Below, piece by piece: positions 45,907-55,407 of a stretch of 64,000 nucleotides of DNA. The DNA comes from Hymenobacter terrenus (GTDB lineage: Bacteria > Bacteroidota > Bacteroidia > Cytophagales > Hymenobacteraceae): assembly GCF_000972495.1 (NCBI RefSeq), contig NZ_LATM01000001.1, positions 19,240-83,239 of the forward strand, written 5' to 3'. The translations under genes and the position numbers were made by a program. The notes below the pieces were generated by a model, which saw only the letters and a list, made by a program, of their open reading frames with translations, was not told the DNA's origin and did no database searches. Numbering within the stretch: position 1 is the stretch's first letter; each line of letters starts with the position of its first letter.

Positions 45907-47187
45907 TTACTCCACCACCGTGCCGCGCACCTCGCCAAAACCAATGCGTATTCCTTCTTTTTCGGCGTAGCCACGCATAATTACGGTGTCGCCGTCGAGT
46001 AGAAATGTGCGCTCTGAGCCATCGGCCAGGGGCACAGGGCGGGTGCCGCGCCAAGCCAGCTCCAGCATCGAGCCGAGTGAGTCTGGGGTGGGGCCGCTGA
46101 TGGTGCCGGACGCGTACAGGTCGCCGACTTCGAGATTACAGCCGTTGGAGGCGTGGTGGGTCAGTTGTTGGGCCATGCTCCAGTACATGAAACCGAAGTT
46201 GGTGCGACTGATGGTGGTTTCGGGGCCTTGAGCGGGCGTGAGAGCTACTTCGAGGTGAATGTCAAAGTTGTGTGCGCCGCCGTGGGCCAGGTAAGGTAGT
46301 GGCGTGGGTTCCTGCACCGGCCCAGCGATGCGGAAGGGTTCCAGCGCGTCGAGCGTGACGACCCACGGGGCTACGCTGCTGCCAAAGTTCTTGCCCAGAA
46401 ATGGCCCCAGGGGCACGTATTCCCAGCTTTGCAGGTCACGGGCGCTCCAGTCGTTGAACAGGCATAGGCCGAAAATGTGCTCTTCGGCCTGCCCGATGGG
46501 TACGGTGGAGCCGAGGGTGGTACCAGTGCCGACTACGAAGGCCATCTCCAACTCAAAATCGAGCTGGTGGCTGAGGCCGAAGGTGGGCGCGGCCTCGTCG
46601 GGCGCTTTGCGCTGGCCGTTGGGGCGCTTGATGTTGGTGCCCGACACCACGATGCTGCTGGTGCGGCCGTGGTAGCCGATGGGCAGGTGGCGCCAGTTGG
46701 GCAGCAGGGCATTGGCTGGGTCGCGGAACATGCTGCCCACGTTGGTAGCGTGCTCGATGCTACTGTAGAAATCGGTGTAGTTGGCTGGTTTCACGGGGCG
46801 CAGCATTTGCACCTCGGTTTGGCGGATGAGGCAGGCCCGCACGGCCTCTTCGTGGTCGCGCAGCTCGGAGGCATCGTGGCGCAGCAGCTCGCTCACGCGC
46901 TGGCGCACGGCCCGCCACGCCGGGCGTCCCAGTCGCAAAAAGGCGTTGAGTGAGCTGCGTCGGAATACCTTAGGCTGAGCGGCGCCAAGCTCGGTTAAGT
47001 CTTCAAAAAAGCCGTATTGGCTGGCGGCGTATAGGTCGAGGACGTAGCCGCCGATGGCCACCCCGAGGCGGGTGCCCCGCTCCTCGGTTTTGAACACGCC
47101 AAAAGGCAGGTTTTGGATGGGGAAATCGGAGCTGGGGGAAATATCAATCCAGGAGCGAAGGGTAGGCGAGTTGGGCGAGGTGGCCAT
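45907..47187 (-). CDS. fahA: Fumarylacetoacetase
   Basis: A 426-residue protein of normal length. It hydrolyses fumarylacetoacetate to fumarate and acetoacetate, the last step of tyrosine degradation. Patterns: the N-terminal SH3-like part (DFPIQNLPFGVFKTEERGTRLG), then YTDFYSSIEHATNVGSMFRD, LLPNWRHLPIGYHGRTSSIV (with the catalytic His), GTGTTLGSTVPIGQAEEHIFG and DLYASGTISGPTPDSLGSML. It starts at ATG 47187, divergent from the SET-domain gene. No other tyrosine-catabolism genes are in the window. Confidence 0.97.
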   Translation of the reverse strand: MATSPNSPTLRSWIDISPSSDFPIQNLPFGVFKTEERGTRLGVAIGGYVLDLYAASQYGFFEDLTELGAAQPKVFRRSSLNAFLRLGRPAWRAVRQRVSELLRHDASELRDHEEAVRACLIRQTEVQMLRPVKPANYTDFYSSIEHATNVGSMFRDPANALLPNWRHLPIGYHGRTSSIVVSGTNIKRPNGQRKAPDEAAPTFGLSHQLDFELEMAFVVGTGTTLGSTVPIGQAEEHIFGLCLFNDWSARDLQSWEYVPLGPFLGKNFGSSVAPWVVTLDALEPFRIAGPVQEPTPLPYLAHGGAHNFDIHLEVALTPAQGPETTISRTNFGFMYWSMAQQLTHHASNGCNLEVGDLYASGTISGPTPDSLGSMLELAWRGTRPVPLADGSERTFLLDGDTVIMRGYAEKEGIRIGFGEVRGTVVE

Positions 47188-47210
47188 GCAATGAAAATGG
47201 AGTACGGACG

Positions 47211-47218
47211 CAAAAGTA
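47211..47218 (-). promoter_or_regulatory. -7 promoter box for fahA
   Basis: TACTTTTG on the minus strand, 24 bp before the start codon, matching TAnnTTTG. Confidence 0.45.
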
Positions 47219-47301
47219 GGACCAGCGCTTTCTCTACGCTGTTCAGCTTGATTAGGTCGTCATTTTTGCCAACATTGCGGCCCCTTTTTTTACCACCCTG
47301 C

Positions 47302-47931
47302 ATGATTCATCCCGACACCGAGCTGCGGTTTATCAGCCCTGAAATCGGCTTTGGCGTAGTTGCCACCAAACTCATCCCCAAAGGGACTATCACGTGGGTG
47401 TTCGATTCGCTCGACCAGATTATCACGCCGGAGACACTCGCGCAGATGGACCCACTCCAAAAAGCGTATCTGGATAAATACTGCTACCGCGACCACAACG
47501 GCGACTACGTACTCTGTGGCGACCACTCGCGGTTCGTCAATCACAGCTTCCGCTCCAGCTGCGTCAGTACCGCCTACGACTGCGAACTGGCCGTGCGCGA
47601 CATTCACCCCGGCGAAGAATTAACCGACGACTATGGCTACCTCAATCCCAGCGAGCCATTCGATTGTTTGCCCGAGCCCGGCAGCTCCCGCACCCAAGTC
47701 CTGCCCGACGACTTACTGAATTTTCACGCCGACTGGGACGCACAGCTGCTAGACGCCTTCGCACGGTTCAATGCCGTGGAGCAGCCACTATTGCAGCTCC
47801 TGGCTCCCGTGCACCGCACCCAGGTCTTGGCCGTAGCCGCTGGCCAGGTCCCCATGGCCTCCATCCTGAATTGCTACTACCACGCTCGCGAAATCAAAAC
47901 TGATGAACCCGCGACCAGCCGGATTCCATAA
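47302..47931 (+). CDS. SET-domain protein (putative methyltransferase)
   Basis: A 209-residue cytosolic protein from ATG 47302. SET-domain landmarks: N-terminal GFGVVATKLIPKGTITWVFD, then FVNHSFRSSC (the NHS SAM-binding motif), and GEELTDDYGY (the ELTxDY catalytic motif). A Cys-containing tail follows (FDCLPEPGSS). SET enzymes transfer methyl from SAM to protein lysines; bacterial members are sporadic and their targets are mostly unknown. An in-frame extension upstream (from 47113) overlaps fahA and is not credible. Confidence 0.9.
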   Translation: MIHPDTELRFISPEIGFGVVATKLIPKGTITWVFDSLDQIITPETLAQMDPLQKAYLDKYCYRDHNGDYVLCGDHSRFVNHSFRSSCVSTAYDCELAVRDIHPGEELTDDYGYLNPSEPFDCLPEPGSSRTQVLPDDLLNFHADWDAQLLDAFARFNAVEQPLLQLLAPVHRTQVLAVAAGQVPMASILNCYYHAREIKTDEPATSRIP

Positions 47932-48026
47932 GGATTGCAGCCTCACCTAGTTCTCCCTCTCCTTGAGCTTCGCGCCTTAAACAAACCGTGGCCCGCCCCG
48001 CAAGGGCGCGTCTGCTCTGTTTTAAC

Positions 48027-48293
48027 CTACTTGGCTTCGACAGCAGTAATTTCGGGGACGGCTTTTTTTACCGTGTCCTCCAAGCCAGCGCGGGTCATTG
48101 GCGACATGGGACAAGCTCCGCAGGCGCCCTCCCATTCGAGTTGAAGCACGCCTTCGGGGGTAATATTGGCTACGCGCACGTTGCCGCCATCCGTGGCTAA
48201 ATAGGGGCGTAGGGTGTCCAGAGCCGCTTCTATCCGGGGCATGAGGGGGTGCTCAAAAGCAGGAGCATTGGTGATGGTCTGTTCCACGGGCAT
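48027..48293 (-). CDS. NifU C-terminal-domain (Nfu) iron-sulfur scaffold protein
   Basis: An 88-residue protein. The Nfu domain pattern is LRPYLATDGGNVRVANI and EWEGACGACPMSPMT with the cluster-binding CxxC, ending KKAVPEITAV. It carries and passes a [4Fe-4S] cluster to client proteins. Its ATG overlaps the stop of the mrp gene by one base (TAATG-type overlap), so the two are translated together. This fits a shared role in Fe-S assembly. Confidence 0.93.
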   Translation of the reverse strand: MPVEQTITNAPAFEHPLMPRIEAALDTLRPYLATDGGNVRVANITPEGVLQLEWEGACGACPMSPMTRAGLEDTVKKAVPEITAVEAK

Positions 48294-49396
48294 TAAGAAT
48301 TCATCTGCACGACGGCCGTTTTGGGGGCCACGTTGTTTCGAATGCTGACTTGCCGGGCCACAGCTTCGGCTAGGTCAGCAAATAGTTTACCTACTACCGA
48401 GTTCGGATCCAACACGGCGGGCTGGCCCTGGTCGCCATTTTCACGAATGCTTTGCACCAGTGGCAGCTGGCCCAGCAGCGGCACATCGTGCTGCGCGGCG
48501 AGGCGTTGGCCACCGTTCTCCCCAAAAATAAAATACTTATTATCGGGCAACTCGGCCGGCGTGAACCACGCCATATTTTCGACCACGCCCAGCACTGGCA
48601 CGTTGATTTGGGGCTGGCGGAACATCTGCAAGCCCTTCTGAGCATCTGCCAAGGCCACTTTTTGCGGCGTGGTTACGATGACGGCACCGGTTACGGGTAC
48701 GGTTTGCACCAATGTGAGGTGAATGTCGGAGGTACCGGGCGGCAAGTCGAGCAGCAGGTAGTCAAGCTCGCCCCAGTCCACTTCGGTAATAAACTGCTTG
48801 AGCGCTGACGAGGCCATGGGTCCGCGCCACACAATCGCGCTTTCGGCCGGCGCCAGGAAGCCGATGCTCATCAGCTTCACGCCGTATTTCTCGATGGGCT
48901 GAATCAGGTTCTTGCCATTCGGGCCCTGAAATACGTGCGGAGCCTCATTCTCAACACCAAACATGACGGGCATGCTCGGACCCGAAATATCGGCATCGAC
49001 CAAGCCTACTTTGGCGCCGGTAGCGGCCAGGGCCACCGCTAGGTTGGCCGTGACAGTGCTTTTGCCCACGCCGCCTTTGCCCGAGGCAATGGCAATAATA
49101 TTTTTTACGCCGGGCAGTAAGTCCCCGCGGTTATTGCGCAGGGTGGTCACCCGCGAAGTCATCGTGATTACCACGTTGGCGTCTTTGTCCACCATCGTGT
49201 GGATGGCTCGCTCGCAGGCGTCGTGGATGAGCTGCTTGAGTGGGCAGGCCGGCGTAGTAAGTACTACCGTAAAGGCGACGGTAAGCCCGTCAATCTCTAT
49301 GTTCTCAATCATGTTAAGCGTCACGAGGTCCTGGCCCAGATCGGGCTCTTCCACGTAGCTCAGAGCTTTGAGAACGGCTTCTTTGGTTATAGTCAT
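48293..49396 (-). CDS. Mrp/NBP35-type iron-sulfur carrier ATPase
   Basis: A 367-residue protein. An N-terminal MIP18/DUF59 domain (VLKALSYVEEPDLGQDLVTL) is followed by a ParA/MinD-like ATPase with deviant Walker A IASGKGGVGKSTVTANLAVA, DADISGPSMPVMFGV, and DLPPGTSDIHLTLVQ. This is the ApbC/Mrp family that loads Fe-S clusters on target proteins. ATG 49396 (MTITKEAV) is preferred to an upstream start at 49432. It is followed by an Nfu gene. Confidence 0.95.
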   Translation of the reverse strand: MTITKEAVLKALSYVEEPDLGQDLVTLNMIENIEIDGLTVAFTVVLTTPACPLKQLIHDACERAIHTMVDKDANVVITMTSRVTTLRNNRGDLLPGVKNIIAIASGKGGVGKSTVTANLAVALAATGAKVGLVDADISGPSMPVMFGVENEAPHVFQGPNGKNLIQPIEKYGVKLMSIGFLAPAESAIVWRGPMASSALKQFITEVDWGELDYLLLDLPPGTSDIHLTLVQTVPVTGAVIVTTPQKVALADAQKGLQMFRQPQINVPVLGVVENMAWFTPAELPDNKYFIFGENGGQRLAAQHDVPLLGQLPLVQSIRENGDQGQPAVLDPNSVVGKLFADLAEAVARQVSIRNNVAPKTAVVQMNS

Positions 49397-49429
49397 GGGG
49401 TGAGCAAAGCGCCGAAAAATGGCGGACTG

Positions 49430-49437
49430 CAAAGATA
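49430..49437 (-). promoter_or_regulatory. -7 promoter box for mrp-nfu
   Basis: TATCTTTG on the minus strand, 34 bp before the mrp start codon. Confidence 0.5.
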
Positions 49438-49600
49438 ACTCTCGAAGCGGGGGGCAGGTTCGCCTTGTTCCTAAATTACTATTTTATAAACTAAGCAACT
49501 CTGTAACAATAAATCAGCAAATTGGCGCCATATTTACCTTCCCATGTGACGCGTCCCAATTCCTTATCTTATATTTCTTTACCGTACACTCCTCTTTTCT

Positions 49601-49906
49601 ATGCAGAATGGTGACAAAACCCCTAGCACGAGCAACATAGAATTAGCTTGCTCTTCTAATTGCGACGATAAAATGGACCAACTGGTCGTCTTCGAATGGG
49701 TGGTGCCCGTGGCGGCTAAAGTGCCCGCGCCCCGTCAAAGTGGCGGAGTAGCCAAGCTGCTGGTGCAGCAAGCGTCTATTTCCAGCACCGTGTCTGCGAA
49801 AACGCTTATCCAACTGCGGCACAACAATACCGCCCTGGGAGCGGCGTGGTGTATCACGGCCACGTTGGCCACGCCCCAACCGTCGCGTCGGTCGCCTGTG
49901 TGCTAG
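49601..49906 (+). CDS. Doubtful small ORF
   Basis: A 101-residue frame (MQNGDKTPSTSNIELACSSN) with an AT-rich leader. No domain, signal peptide or known relative is recognised, and the composition drifts to shadow-like toward the C-terminus. It may be a real small gene or non-coding. Included because it fills an otherwise empty stretch between mrp and the GH2 gene. Confidence 0.3.
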   Translation: MQNGDKTPSTSNIELACSSNCDDKMDQLVVFEWVVPVAAKVPAPRQSGGVAKLLVQQASISSTVSAKTLIQLRHNNTALGAAWCITATLATPQPSRRSPVC

Positions 49907-49934
49907 CGTGGCAACCGCCGCGACGGCTTACCAC

Positions 49935-51785
49935 TTATTGCAAAAACTTCATTTGACGTGAAGCCAGCAGGTCCTCGGGCACGCTGAGGGCTCCCGTGTG
50001 CGCGTCAATCAACCCGTTGCGCTCGTCTTCAATGTTGGTGGCCTGGGTATACACGTCGCCCGCAATGGGGCGCCGGCGCAACTCCTGCTTGAAGGCCCGG
50101 ATGCTGTTTGTGCGCGCCTCGGCGTCCTGCGGCCCGCCGTAGTCGGGAAAACCGAACCCGCCCCACTCACTCACAATGAGCGGCACCTGACGCCGGTAAA
50201 AAAACGGGTCGCCAACGACCAGGGGAAACGCCGCCGTGCCTTCCATCTGGCCGCCTACCAGGCGGTCGAGCAACTCCTGCCAGCGCGCCAGGTCGGGAGT
50301 GTAGAGGTGGGCCGTGAGCAGGTCTGACTTCAGGCGGCCGGTGTGGGAAATGTGGTGCCAGCCATCGTTGTCTACCACCAAAAACTGCGGATAGGCAATC
50401 TGCATGAAGTGATAAGTATCAATGATATACTGGCGGGTTTCGGCATTGGTGGCAATGTCCTGTGCGCCCCAATCCTCGTTATACAAGCTCCAGATGATGA
50501 TGGACGGATGGGTTTCGCTTAGCGTGACTAGGCGGAGCAGCTCGGCGCGGTGGTTTTCGCGGCTGCGCGGCGTGGAGCTGTGTGGGCTCGGCACTTCTAC
50601 CCACAGCAGCAGGCCCAGCTCGTCGGCCAGATTGTAGATGCGCGGGTCGATACCCGCGATGTGCACCCGTACCAGATTGCAGCCCAGAGCTTTCATGGCG
50701 TGCATGTGCCGCTGCATTTCTTCCAGCGTGGCCTGGCCGGGCTGGTACAGGATGCCGTCGAGGTAGGTCGGCTGGTTGTTGAGGTACACGTAACGCCCCC
50801 GGGCTTCGATTTTGCGCAAGCCGAATAGCGTTTCAATCCGGGCCGCGTAGCCTTTGGCATCAATAAGCTGGGCCACCAGCCGGTAGCGGTTCGGGGCTTC
50901 GGGCGACCACAGTTCAGCGCCGGGTACTTCCAACACCACGCGCTGCTGCCACTGCCCGGCTTCGAGGCGCAGGGGAAAGTCGGACGTGGCCAGCGGCTCG
51001 GTTCGGTTCGGAGTTAGCGGGTCAAAAACCTGGAGGCGAACGATATAATCGCCGGCATCGTGAATACGTAGCGTCAGGTTGAAGCGCACGAGCTGGTCTT
51101 CCACCACGCTCACCACGCCCACCCGGGAGCGGAGGCGGTTGCGTTCCACCACTTCGAGCCACACGCTGCGCACGGCCCCGGTATACGTCTGGTACCAGAT
51201 GCCGCCACGCTTGTACACATGTGATTCCTGCTTGCCGCGCGGCGTTTCGGCGTCCATTGTGTCGGCAATGCGCACCGTGAGCCGGTTCACGAGGTGGAGG
51301 TTCGATTCTTCCAACTCATAGGTAAAGGAGGTATATTCTCCAAAATGCACCTCTTCGCCCTCAATGGTTTTGAGCAACTGCCCATTGAGCCACACCCGCG
51401 TTTCGTAGCCGCAGGCTCCAAACGTGAGCTGAATCATGGAGCATGCCTGCGACTCATCCACTTCGGGCAGTTGAAATTCCCGCTCGTACCACACCACCAC
51501 TTTGTCTTGCCAGGCGGTGCCCCCTTGCTGGCCGCGCGCCTGCGCCAAATGCTCTTCCACCGAGCCGGGCCATTGGGCTGAGTGCTCGTAAGCGTGGCCC
51601 AGGGCCCAATCGTCGCGCAGGCCAATATCCTCCACGTCGTGCGCGAAGTGCCACTGCCCGTCGAGCAACACGTGATTGTTCATGCGCAGTACGGCGCGGG
51701 GAAGGGGATTATCGAAGTCTTCGGCCGGCTCTACGTCGGGGTTGCTGGCCGAGAGGGAGTAGTTGGATTGATGCAGTTCGTCCAT
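49935..51785 (-). CDS. Glycoside hydrolase family 2 enzyme (beta-galactosidase/glucuronidase type)
   Basis: A 616-residue protein from ATG 51785; starts at 51818 or 51854 are also open. GH2 layout: a jelly-roll sugar-binding domain (WHFAHDVEDIGLRDDWALGH), an immunoglobulin-like domain, and a TIM barrel with the acid/base Glu in IIIWSLYNEDWG and the nucleophile Glu in PLIVSEWGGFGF. Retaining exo-glycosidase; galactose, glucuronic acid or mannose cannot be told apart here. No signal peptide, so cytosolic. It stands alone. Confidence 0.92.
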   Translation of the reverse strand: MDELHQSNYSLSASNPDVEPAEDFDNPLPRAVLRMNNHVLLDGQWHFAHDVEDIGLRDDWALGHAYEHSAQWPGSVEEHLAQARGQQGGTAWQDKVVVWYEREFQLPEVDESQACSMIQLTFGACGYETRVWLNGQLLKTIEGEEVHFGEYTSFTYELEESNLHLVNRLTVRIADTMDAETPRGKQESHVYKRGGIWYQTYTGAVRSVWLEVVERNRLRSRVGVVSVVEDQLVRFNLTLRIHDAGDYIVRLQVFDPLTPNRTEPLATSDFPLRLEAGQWQQRVVLEVPGAELWSPEAPNRYRLVAQLIDAKGYAARIETLFGLRKIEARGRYVYLNNQPTYLDGILYQPGQATLEEMQRHMHAMKALGCNLVRVHIAGIDPRIYNLADELGLLLWVEVPSPHSSTPRSRENHRAELLRLVTLSETHPSIIIWSLYNEDWGAQDIATNAETRQYIIDTYHFMQIAYPQFLVVDNDGWHHISHTGRLKSDLLTAHLYTPDLARWQELLDRLVGGQMEGTAAFPLVVGDPFFYRRQVPLIVSEWGGFGFPDYGGPQDAEARTNSIRAFKQELRRRPIAGDVYTQATNIEDERNGLIDAHTGALSVPEDLLASRQMKFLQ

Positions 51786-52144
51786 GCGGAGCGGTGAAAA
51801 GAAAAACAAGTCGGCCATAAAAGCCGAACCGGAAAATCTCCTAACGGTCCCCACGCCGAGAATGATGCAATATCCGGCAACTCCACTTGTTTTAGTACCA
51901 GCTTTGTCTGATTAAAGCTCTACTAGTTGAGTGGTTATTTACTGCCAATAAATTGATAATAGGGCATTAAGACTAATTACCTGGTTGATGCAGTAACCAT
52001 TTAGCTCCTCGCTCCGCAGAAGAAGGAACCTGCCCGGCTAGCCCAAGGATACGGACCGCAAATTGCTCTAGTTAGGGCTCGTTGCTCTATTGCTGCGGGC
52101 TTACGTGAGTATTTTTCAATAACGGTTCAGCCTGTGCATTCGAG
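51786..52144. other. No gene seen (359 bp)
   Basis: AT-rich upstream region of the GH2 gene. No clear -7 box, repeat or RNA gene was found. Confidence 0.5.
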
Positions 52145-52178
52145 AAAATAAAAAGCCCCAACTAGTGTTAGTTGGGGC
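52145..52178 (-). terminator. Rho-independent terminator of the 52201 gene
   Basis: On the minus strand GCCCCAACTA-ACAC-TAGTTGGGGC is followed by TTTTTATTTT. Confidence 0.88.
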
Positions 52179-52200
52179 GCAAGTAGACAGTCGGTTTGGC

Positions 52201-53478
52201 TTAGGTTTTCTGCTTTTTCTTCTTAGCCGCTGGAAACAGGATGTTATTCAATATCAGGCGATAGCCAGGGGAATTAGGATGCAGGGTCAAATCGGTAGGC
52301 TCTTCGCCTACTAAGTGCTGGTAATCCTCGGGGTCGTGGCCACCATAGAACGTCCAAGTGCCTTTGCCGAGGGTGCCGTGGAGATAGCGCGCCTCGCCGG
52401 TTTGCTTGGTGTCGCCCATCACCACCACATCGGGCTTGATGAGGCTTTTGCGGAAGGCTGTGGTCTGACCCATGAAGCCGTGAATAGTTTTCTCGTGGTT
52501 CTGGCAGAGCATGGTGGGCACTGGGTCATACTTAGCCGAGAAAGTGAAGAGCGAGAAGTAGTCGTTCTGCTCGCCTAGGCCGCGCTCGCCGGGCTGCATG
52601 TCGATGTTGGAGTACTCGTACTCGTAGGGACTACGCACCAACTGGAAATTCTGAAATGCCAGACAGCGGTTAAAGTTGAGCTTGGATTGAGCAGTGGGGT
52701 CGGCTGGGTCGCCGTCGTACATACTTTCCACCATGTCGATGCCCAAGCCGGCCAGGGCAATGTCGTAGCTATCGGTGGCTGAGCACATGGCAAACAAAAA
52801 GCCGCCGCCGGCAATAAATTCCTGCATTTTGGTAGCTACAGTTCCCTTCATCTGGCTCACTTTGGCAAAGCCGTTGCGTTTGGCTGCCGCCTCGGCATCG
52901 CGCACCTGCTGTTGGTACCAGGGGTAGTTGCGGTAGCTAGCGTAAAATTTACCGTACTCGCCCGTGAAGTCTTCGTGGTGCAGGTGCAGCCAGTCATACT
53001 TTGGTAATTCGCCCCGGAGCACCTCATCGTCGTAAAGCTGGGTGTAAGGAATTTCGGCGTAGGTGAGTACCATCGTCACGGCGTCGTCCCAGGGCTGCTT
53101 GCCTTTAGGGGTGTACACCGCAATCTTGGGCACTTTTTCCAGCTTCATCACGTCCATATTGGCGTTAGGGTCAGCAATTTCCTGGAGGATGCCCGTATAT
53201 TGCGCCTCGCTGATGACCTGATAGGTGACGCCGCGCACGGCCAGCTCGTTCTCGGCGCCCGCCGTGCTTTCAAATGCAAACGAGCCACCCCGGTAGTTCA
53301 GCAGCCAATCAACGGGTACTTCGCGCTGGAGCAGCCAAAAGGCTACGCCATAGGCCTTGAGACATTCTTTTTGGGTGTTATCCATTGGGATAAATACGTG
53401 GTTGGCGCGGGCCACCAGGGGGACGGCCACGCCAGGCAGGGCCACGAGCAAAAACAGCAGAAGACGCTTGAGCAGCAT
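52201..53478 (-). CDS. Conserved exported protein of unknown function
   Basis: A 425-residue protein from ATG 53478 (an earlier ATG at 53502 is in frame). Signal MLLKRLLLFLLVALPGVAVP. Similar Bacteroidota proteins are often labelled asparagine synthetase B, but no glutaminase or synthetase motif is visible. Regions FIPMDNTQKECLKAYGVAFW, LLNYRGGSFAF, HHEDFTGEYGKF, FLFAMCSATDSYDIALAG and FYGGHDPEDYQHLV are the likely conserved blocks. The HHEDF and GGHDPEDYQ motifs and an internal GGGFLFAMC recall DUF4159/glutamine-amidotransferase-like folds. Real function unknown. Ends in a strong terminator. Confidence 0.8.
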   Translation of the reverse strand: MLLKRLLLFLLVALPGVAVPLVARANHVFIPMDNTQKECLKAYGVAFWLLQREVPVDWLLNYRGGSFAFESTAGAENELAVRGVTYQVISEAQYTGILQEIADPNANMDVMKLEKVPKIAVYTPKGKQPWDDAVTMVLTYAEIPYTQLYDDEVLRGELPKYDWLHLHHEDFTGEYGKFYASYRNYPWYQQQVRDAEAAAKRNGFAKVSQMKGTVATKMQEFIAGGGFLFAMCSATDSYDIALAGLGIDMVESMYDGDPADPTAQSKLNFNRCLAFQNFQLVRSPYEYEYSNIDMQPGERGLGEQNDYFSLFTFSAKYDPVPTMLCQNHEKTIHGFMGQTTAFRKSLIKPDVVVMGDTKQTGEARYLHGTLGKGTWTFYGGHDPEDYQHLVGEEPTDLTLHPNSPGYRLILNNILFPAAKKKKQKT

Positions 53479-53573
53479 AGTTTTTAAGGAAAAGAAACGC
53501 ATCAGACCAACGAGGTTGCTGCGTCAGTGGTTCAAGTTAAGCGCCAGCCGCCGAACTTTGGGGACCACCAGTA

Positions 53574-53596
53574 GTAGTGCGCAGCCTTTGCTGCGT
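53574..53596. repeat. Copy of the GCAGCCTTTGCTGC dispersed repeat
   Basis: GTAGTGCGCAGCCTTTGCTG (53574-53593) matches the second unit of the tandem pair at 10852-10900. The rest of 53479-53787 holds no gene. Confidence 0.55.
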
Positions 53597-53787
53597 ATTC
53601 CGTCGCAACGCTGCGGGCTAGAATGATACCGCTGGCGCAGGTTATAGTACTGTTTATAGCATCGTCTAGCGACACGGCTGGGGGCAGCGACGCGTGCTAT
53701 TGCCGTATTTTTAGGTTTGATTTCTCGTCACCGCCATGCCAGATTCGCCGCAACGCGGCCGACACGCGCCACACTTCCCAATTTCTT

Positions 53788-55026
53788 ATGAGTCCTTTCG
53801 AAAACGTTCGCGAAGCCTTCCGTTCCATCCGCGCCAATTTGCTGCGCACGGTGCTTACGGCGCTTATTCTCAGCATTGGGTTATTTGCGCTGGTGGGCAT
53901 TCTTACCGGCATCGACGCGATGAAAAACTCCTTATCCGAAACTTTCGCCAGCCTGGGGGCCAATTCTTTCGACATCCACGCCAAAGGCTACAGCAACCGG
54001 GGCCGACGCGGGGGCGCGCAGGCCAGGCAGTACCCGCCCGTAGATTTTCTGCAAGCCAAGCAGTATAAAAAGGCCATGGGCGACGATGCTCAGGTGGGCA
54101 TCTCAGCCTTTGTTTCTGGGGCCGCCGAAATAAAGGCCGGCGGCATCAAAACCAACCCTAACATGCAGGTGGTGGCGGGCGACGAAAACTACCTGAAAAT
54201 CCAAGGCTACAACCTGGCGGGCGGGCGGATTTTTTCGCAGGCCGAACTAAATAGTGGTGCCAATGTGATGGTAGTCGGCGATGAAATCCGGCTCAAGCTG
54301 TTTCCCAAGCAAAGCCCGGTGGGCAAGTACGTGTCGGCGTTGGGCCGCCGCTTTCTAATTGTGGGTCTGCTGGAGAAAAGCGGCAGCAGCATGGGTGGCG
54401 GTGGGGCCGACCGCCTAGCCCTGATGCCGCTGGAAACGGGCAACCAGATGCCCCGCCAGCGTGCGCTCACCTATGACATCAAAACGGCTACCGACCAGCA
54501 GGGCACCCTCAACTTTTTGATTGGCCAGGCTACCGGCGTCATGCGAGCCGTACGCCACGACAAACTAGGTCAGGAAGACAGTTTCGTGGTAGAAAGCAGT
54601 GAATCCCTGGCTTCCGACCTTGATGCTATTTCCGGTAAAGTCCGGGCTGGGGGTAGCGTGATGGCCTTCATTACCCTGCTTGGGGCCAGCATTGCCCTCA
54701 TGAACATCATGCTGGTATCGGTGACGGAACGGACCCGCGAAATTGGTATTCGCAAGGCGTTGGGCGCTACGGCGGTTCAAATTCGCCAGCAGTTTTTGAT
54801 TGAGGCTATTGTTATCTGCCTGCTAGGCGGCACTTTTGGCATCATTCTCGGCGTGCTAGGGGGCAATGGTGTGGCTAAGTTTGTGGGCTCCGGCTCCTTC
54901 CTGGTGCCCTGGGTTTGGATGATAGTCGGGCTGGTTATCTGCGTAGGAGTGGGGCTGGCCTCGGGCTATTACCCCGCCAGCAAAGCCGCCGCGCTGGACC
55001 CTATTGACTCGCTGCGCTACGAATAA
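53788..55026 (+). CDS. MacB/FtsX-type ABC transporter permease
   Basis: A 412-residue inner-membrane protein from ATG 53788. One N-terminal helix (LLRTVLTALILSIGLFALVGIL), then a large periplasmic MacB_PCD domain (residues about 50-280), then three C-terminal helices including SVTERTREIGIRKALGAT (the coupling-helix signature of the family), IVICLLGGTFGIILGVLGG and WVWMIVGLVICVGVGLAS. Such permeases work with a cytosolic ATPase and often an HlyD-like partner in efflux or lipoprotein handling; neither partner is adjacent here. Confidence 0.92.
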   Translation: MSPFENVREAFRSIRANLLRTVLTALILSIGLFALVGILTGIDAMKNSLSETFASLGANSFDIHAKGYSNRGRRGGAQARQYPPVDFLQAKQYKKAMGDDAQVGISAFVSGAAEIKAGGIKTNPNMQVVAGDENYLKIQGYNLAGGRIFSQAELNSGANVMVVGDEIRLKLFPKQSPVGKYVSALGRRFLIVGLLEKSGSSMGGGGADRLALMPLETGNQMPRQRALTYDIKTATDQQGTLNFLIGQATGVMRAVRHDKLGQEDSFVVESSESLASDLDAISGKVRAGGSVMAFITLLGASIALMNIMLVSVTERTREIGIRKALGATAVQIRQQFLIEAIVICLLGGTFGIILGVLGGNGVAKFVGSGSFLVPWVWMIVGLVICVGVGLASGYYPASKAAALDPIDSLRYE

Positions 55027-55404
55027 TAGCTACCTGTGCTGCGAATTGGCTGCCTCCTAATTCTGGCTGACCGGGTGGCGGGCTCGCCACTTAGCGGTGG
55101 CGCCGGTTGGGTGCGGCCATTGATTGAGCCTCGCGGGCTGAACGTGGTAACGTGACCACCAGCTATTGCGCTTCACCAAGATTGCCTACAGTGCAAGAGG
55201 CTGAGATAGTCGATTTCGCGGTGCCGCTAACGGCGATTGTCGGTGAACGTTGGAATGTCTGTTTGAACTTAGAATTTACGCTCAACAGCCGATATACATT
55301 TTCCTTTGTGCGGATCCATCCGTACGGCTTGCTGGCCAACGCTACTTCCAGTGGCAAGCATTGGTTGAGATATTATACATTTGCGCAACTACTCATTTGT
55401 GCAA
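55027..55404. other. Upstream region of the XRE-like gene (378 bp)
   Basis: No gene is credible, although a 95-codon frame exists at 55152. The downstream end carries the promoter and palindromic sites listed separately. Confidence 0.5.
55376..55383 (+). promoter_or_regulatory. -7 promoter box for the XRE-like gene
   Basis: TACATTTG matches TAnnTTTG and overlaps the first palindrome, so a bound regulator would block it. Confidence 0.55.
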
Positions 55405-55407
55405 ATG
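55381..55407. promoter_or_regulatory. Two palindromes overlapping promoter and start codon
   Basis: TTGCGCAA (55381-55388) and CATTTGTGCAAATG (55394-55407, including the ATG) are close variants of one site. A third copy, TTTGCGCAACTCATT, lies inside the coding region (55447-55461). Likely operator sites for self-repression by the XRE-like regulator. Confidence 0.5.
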
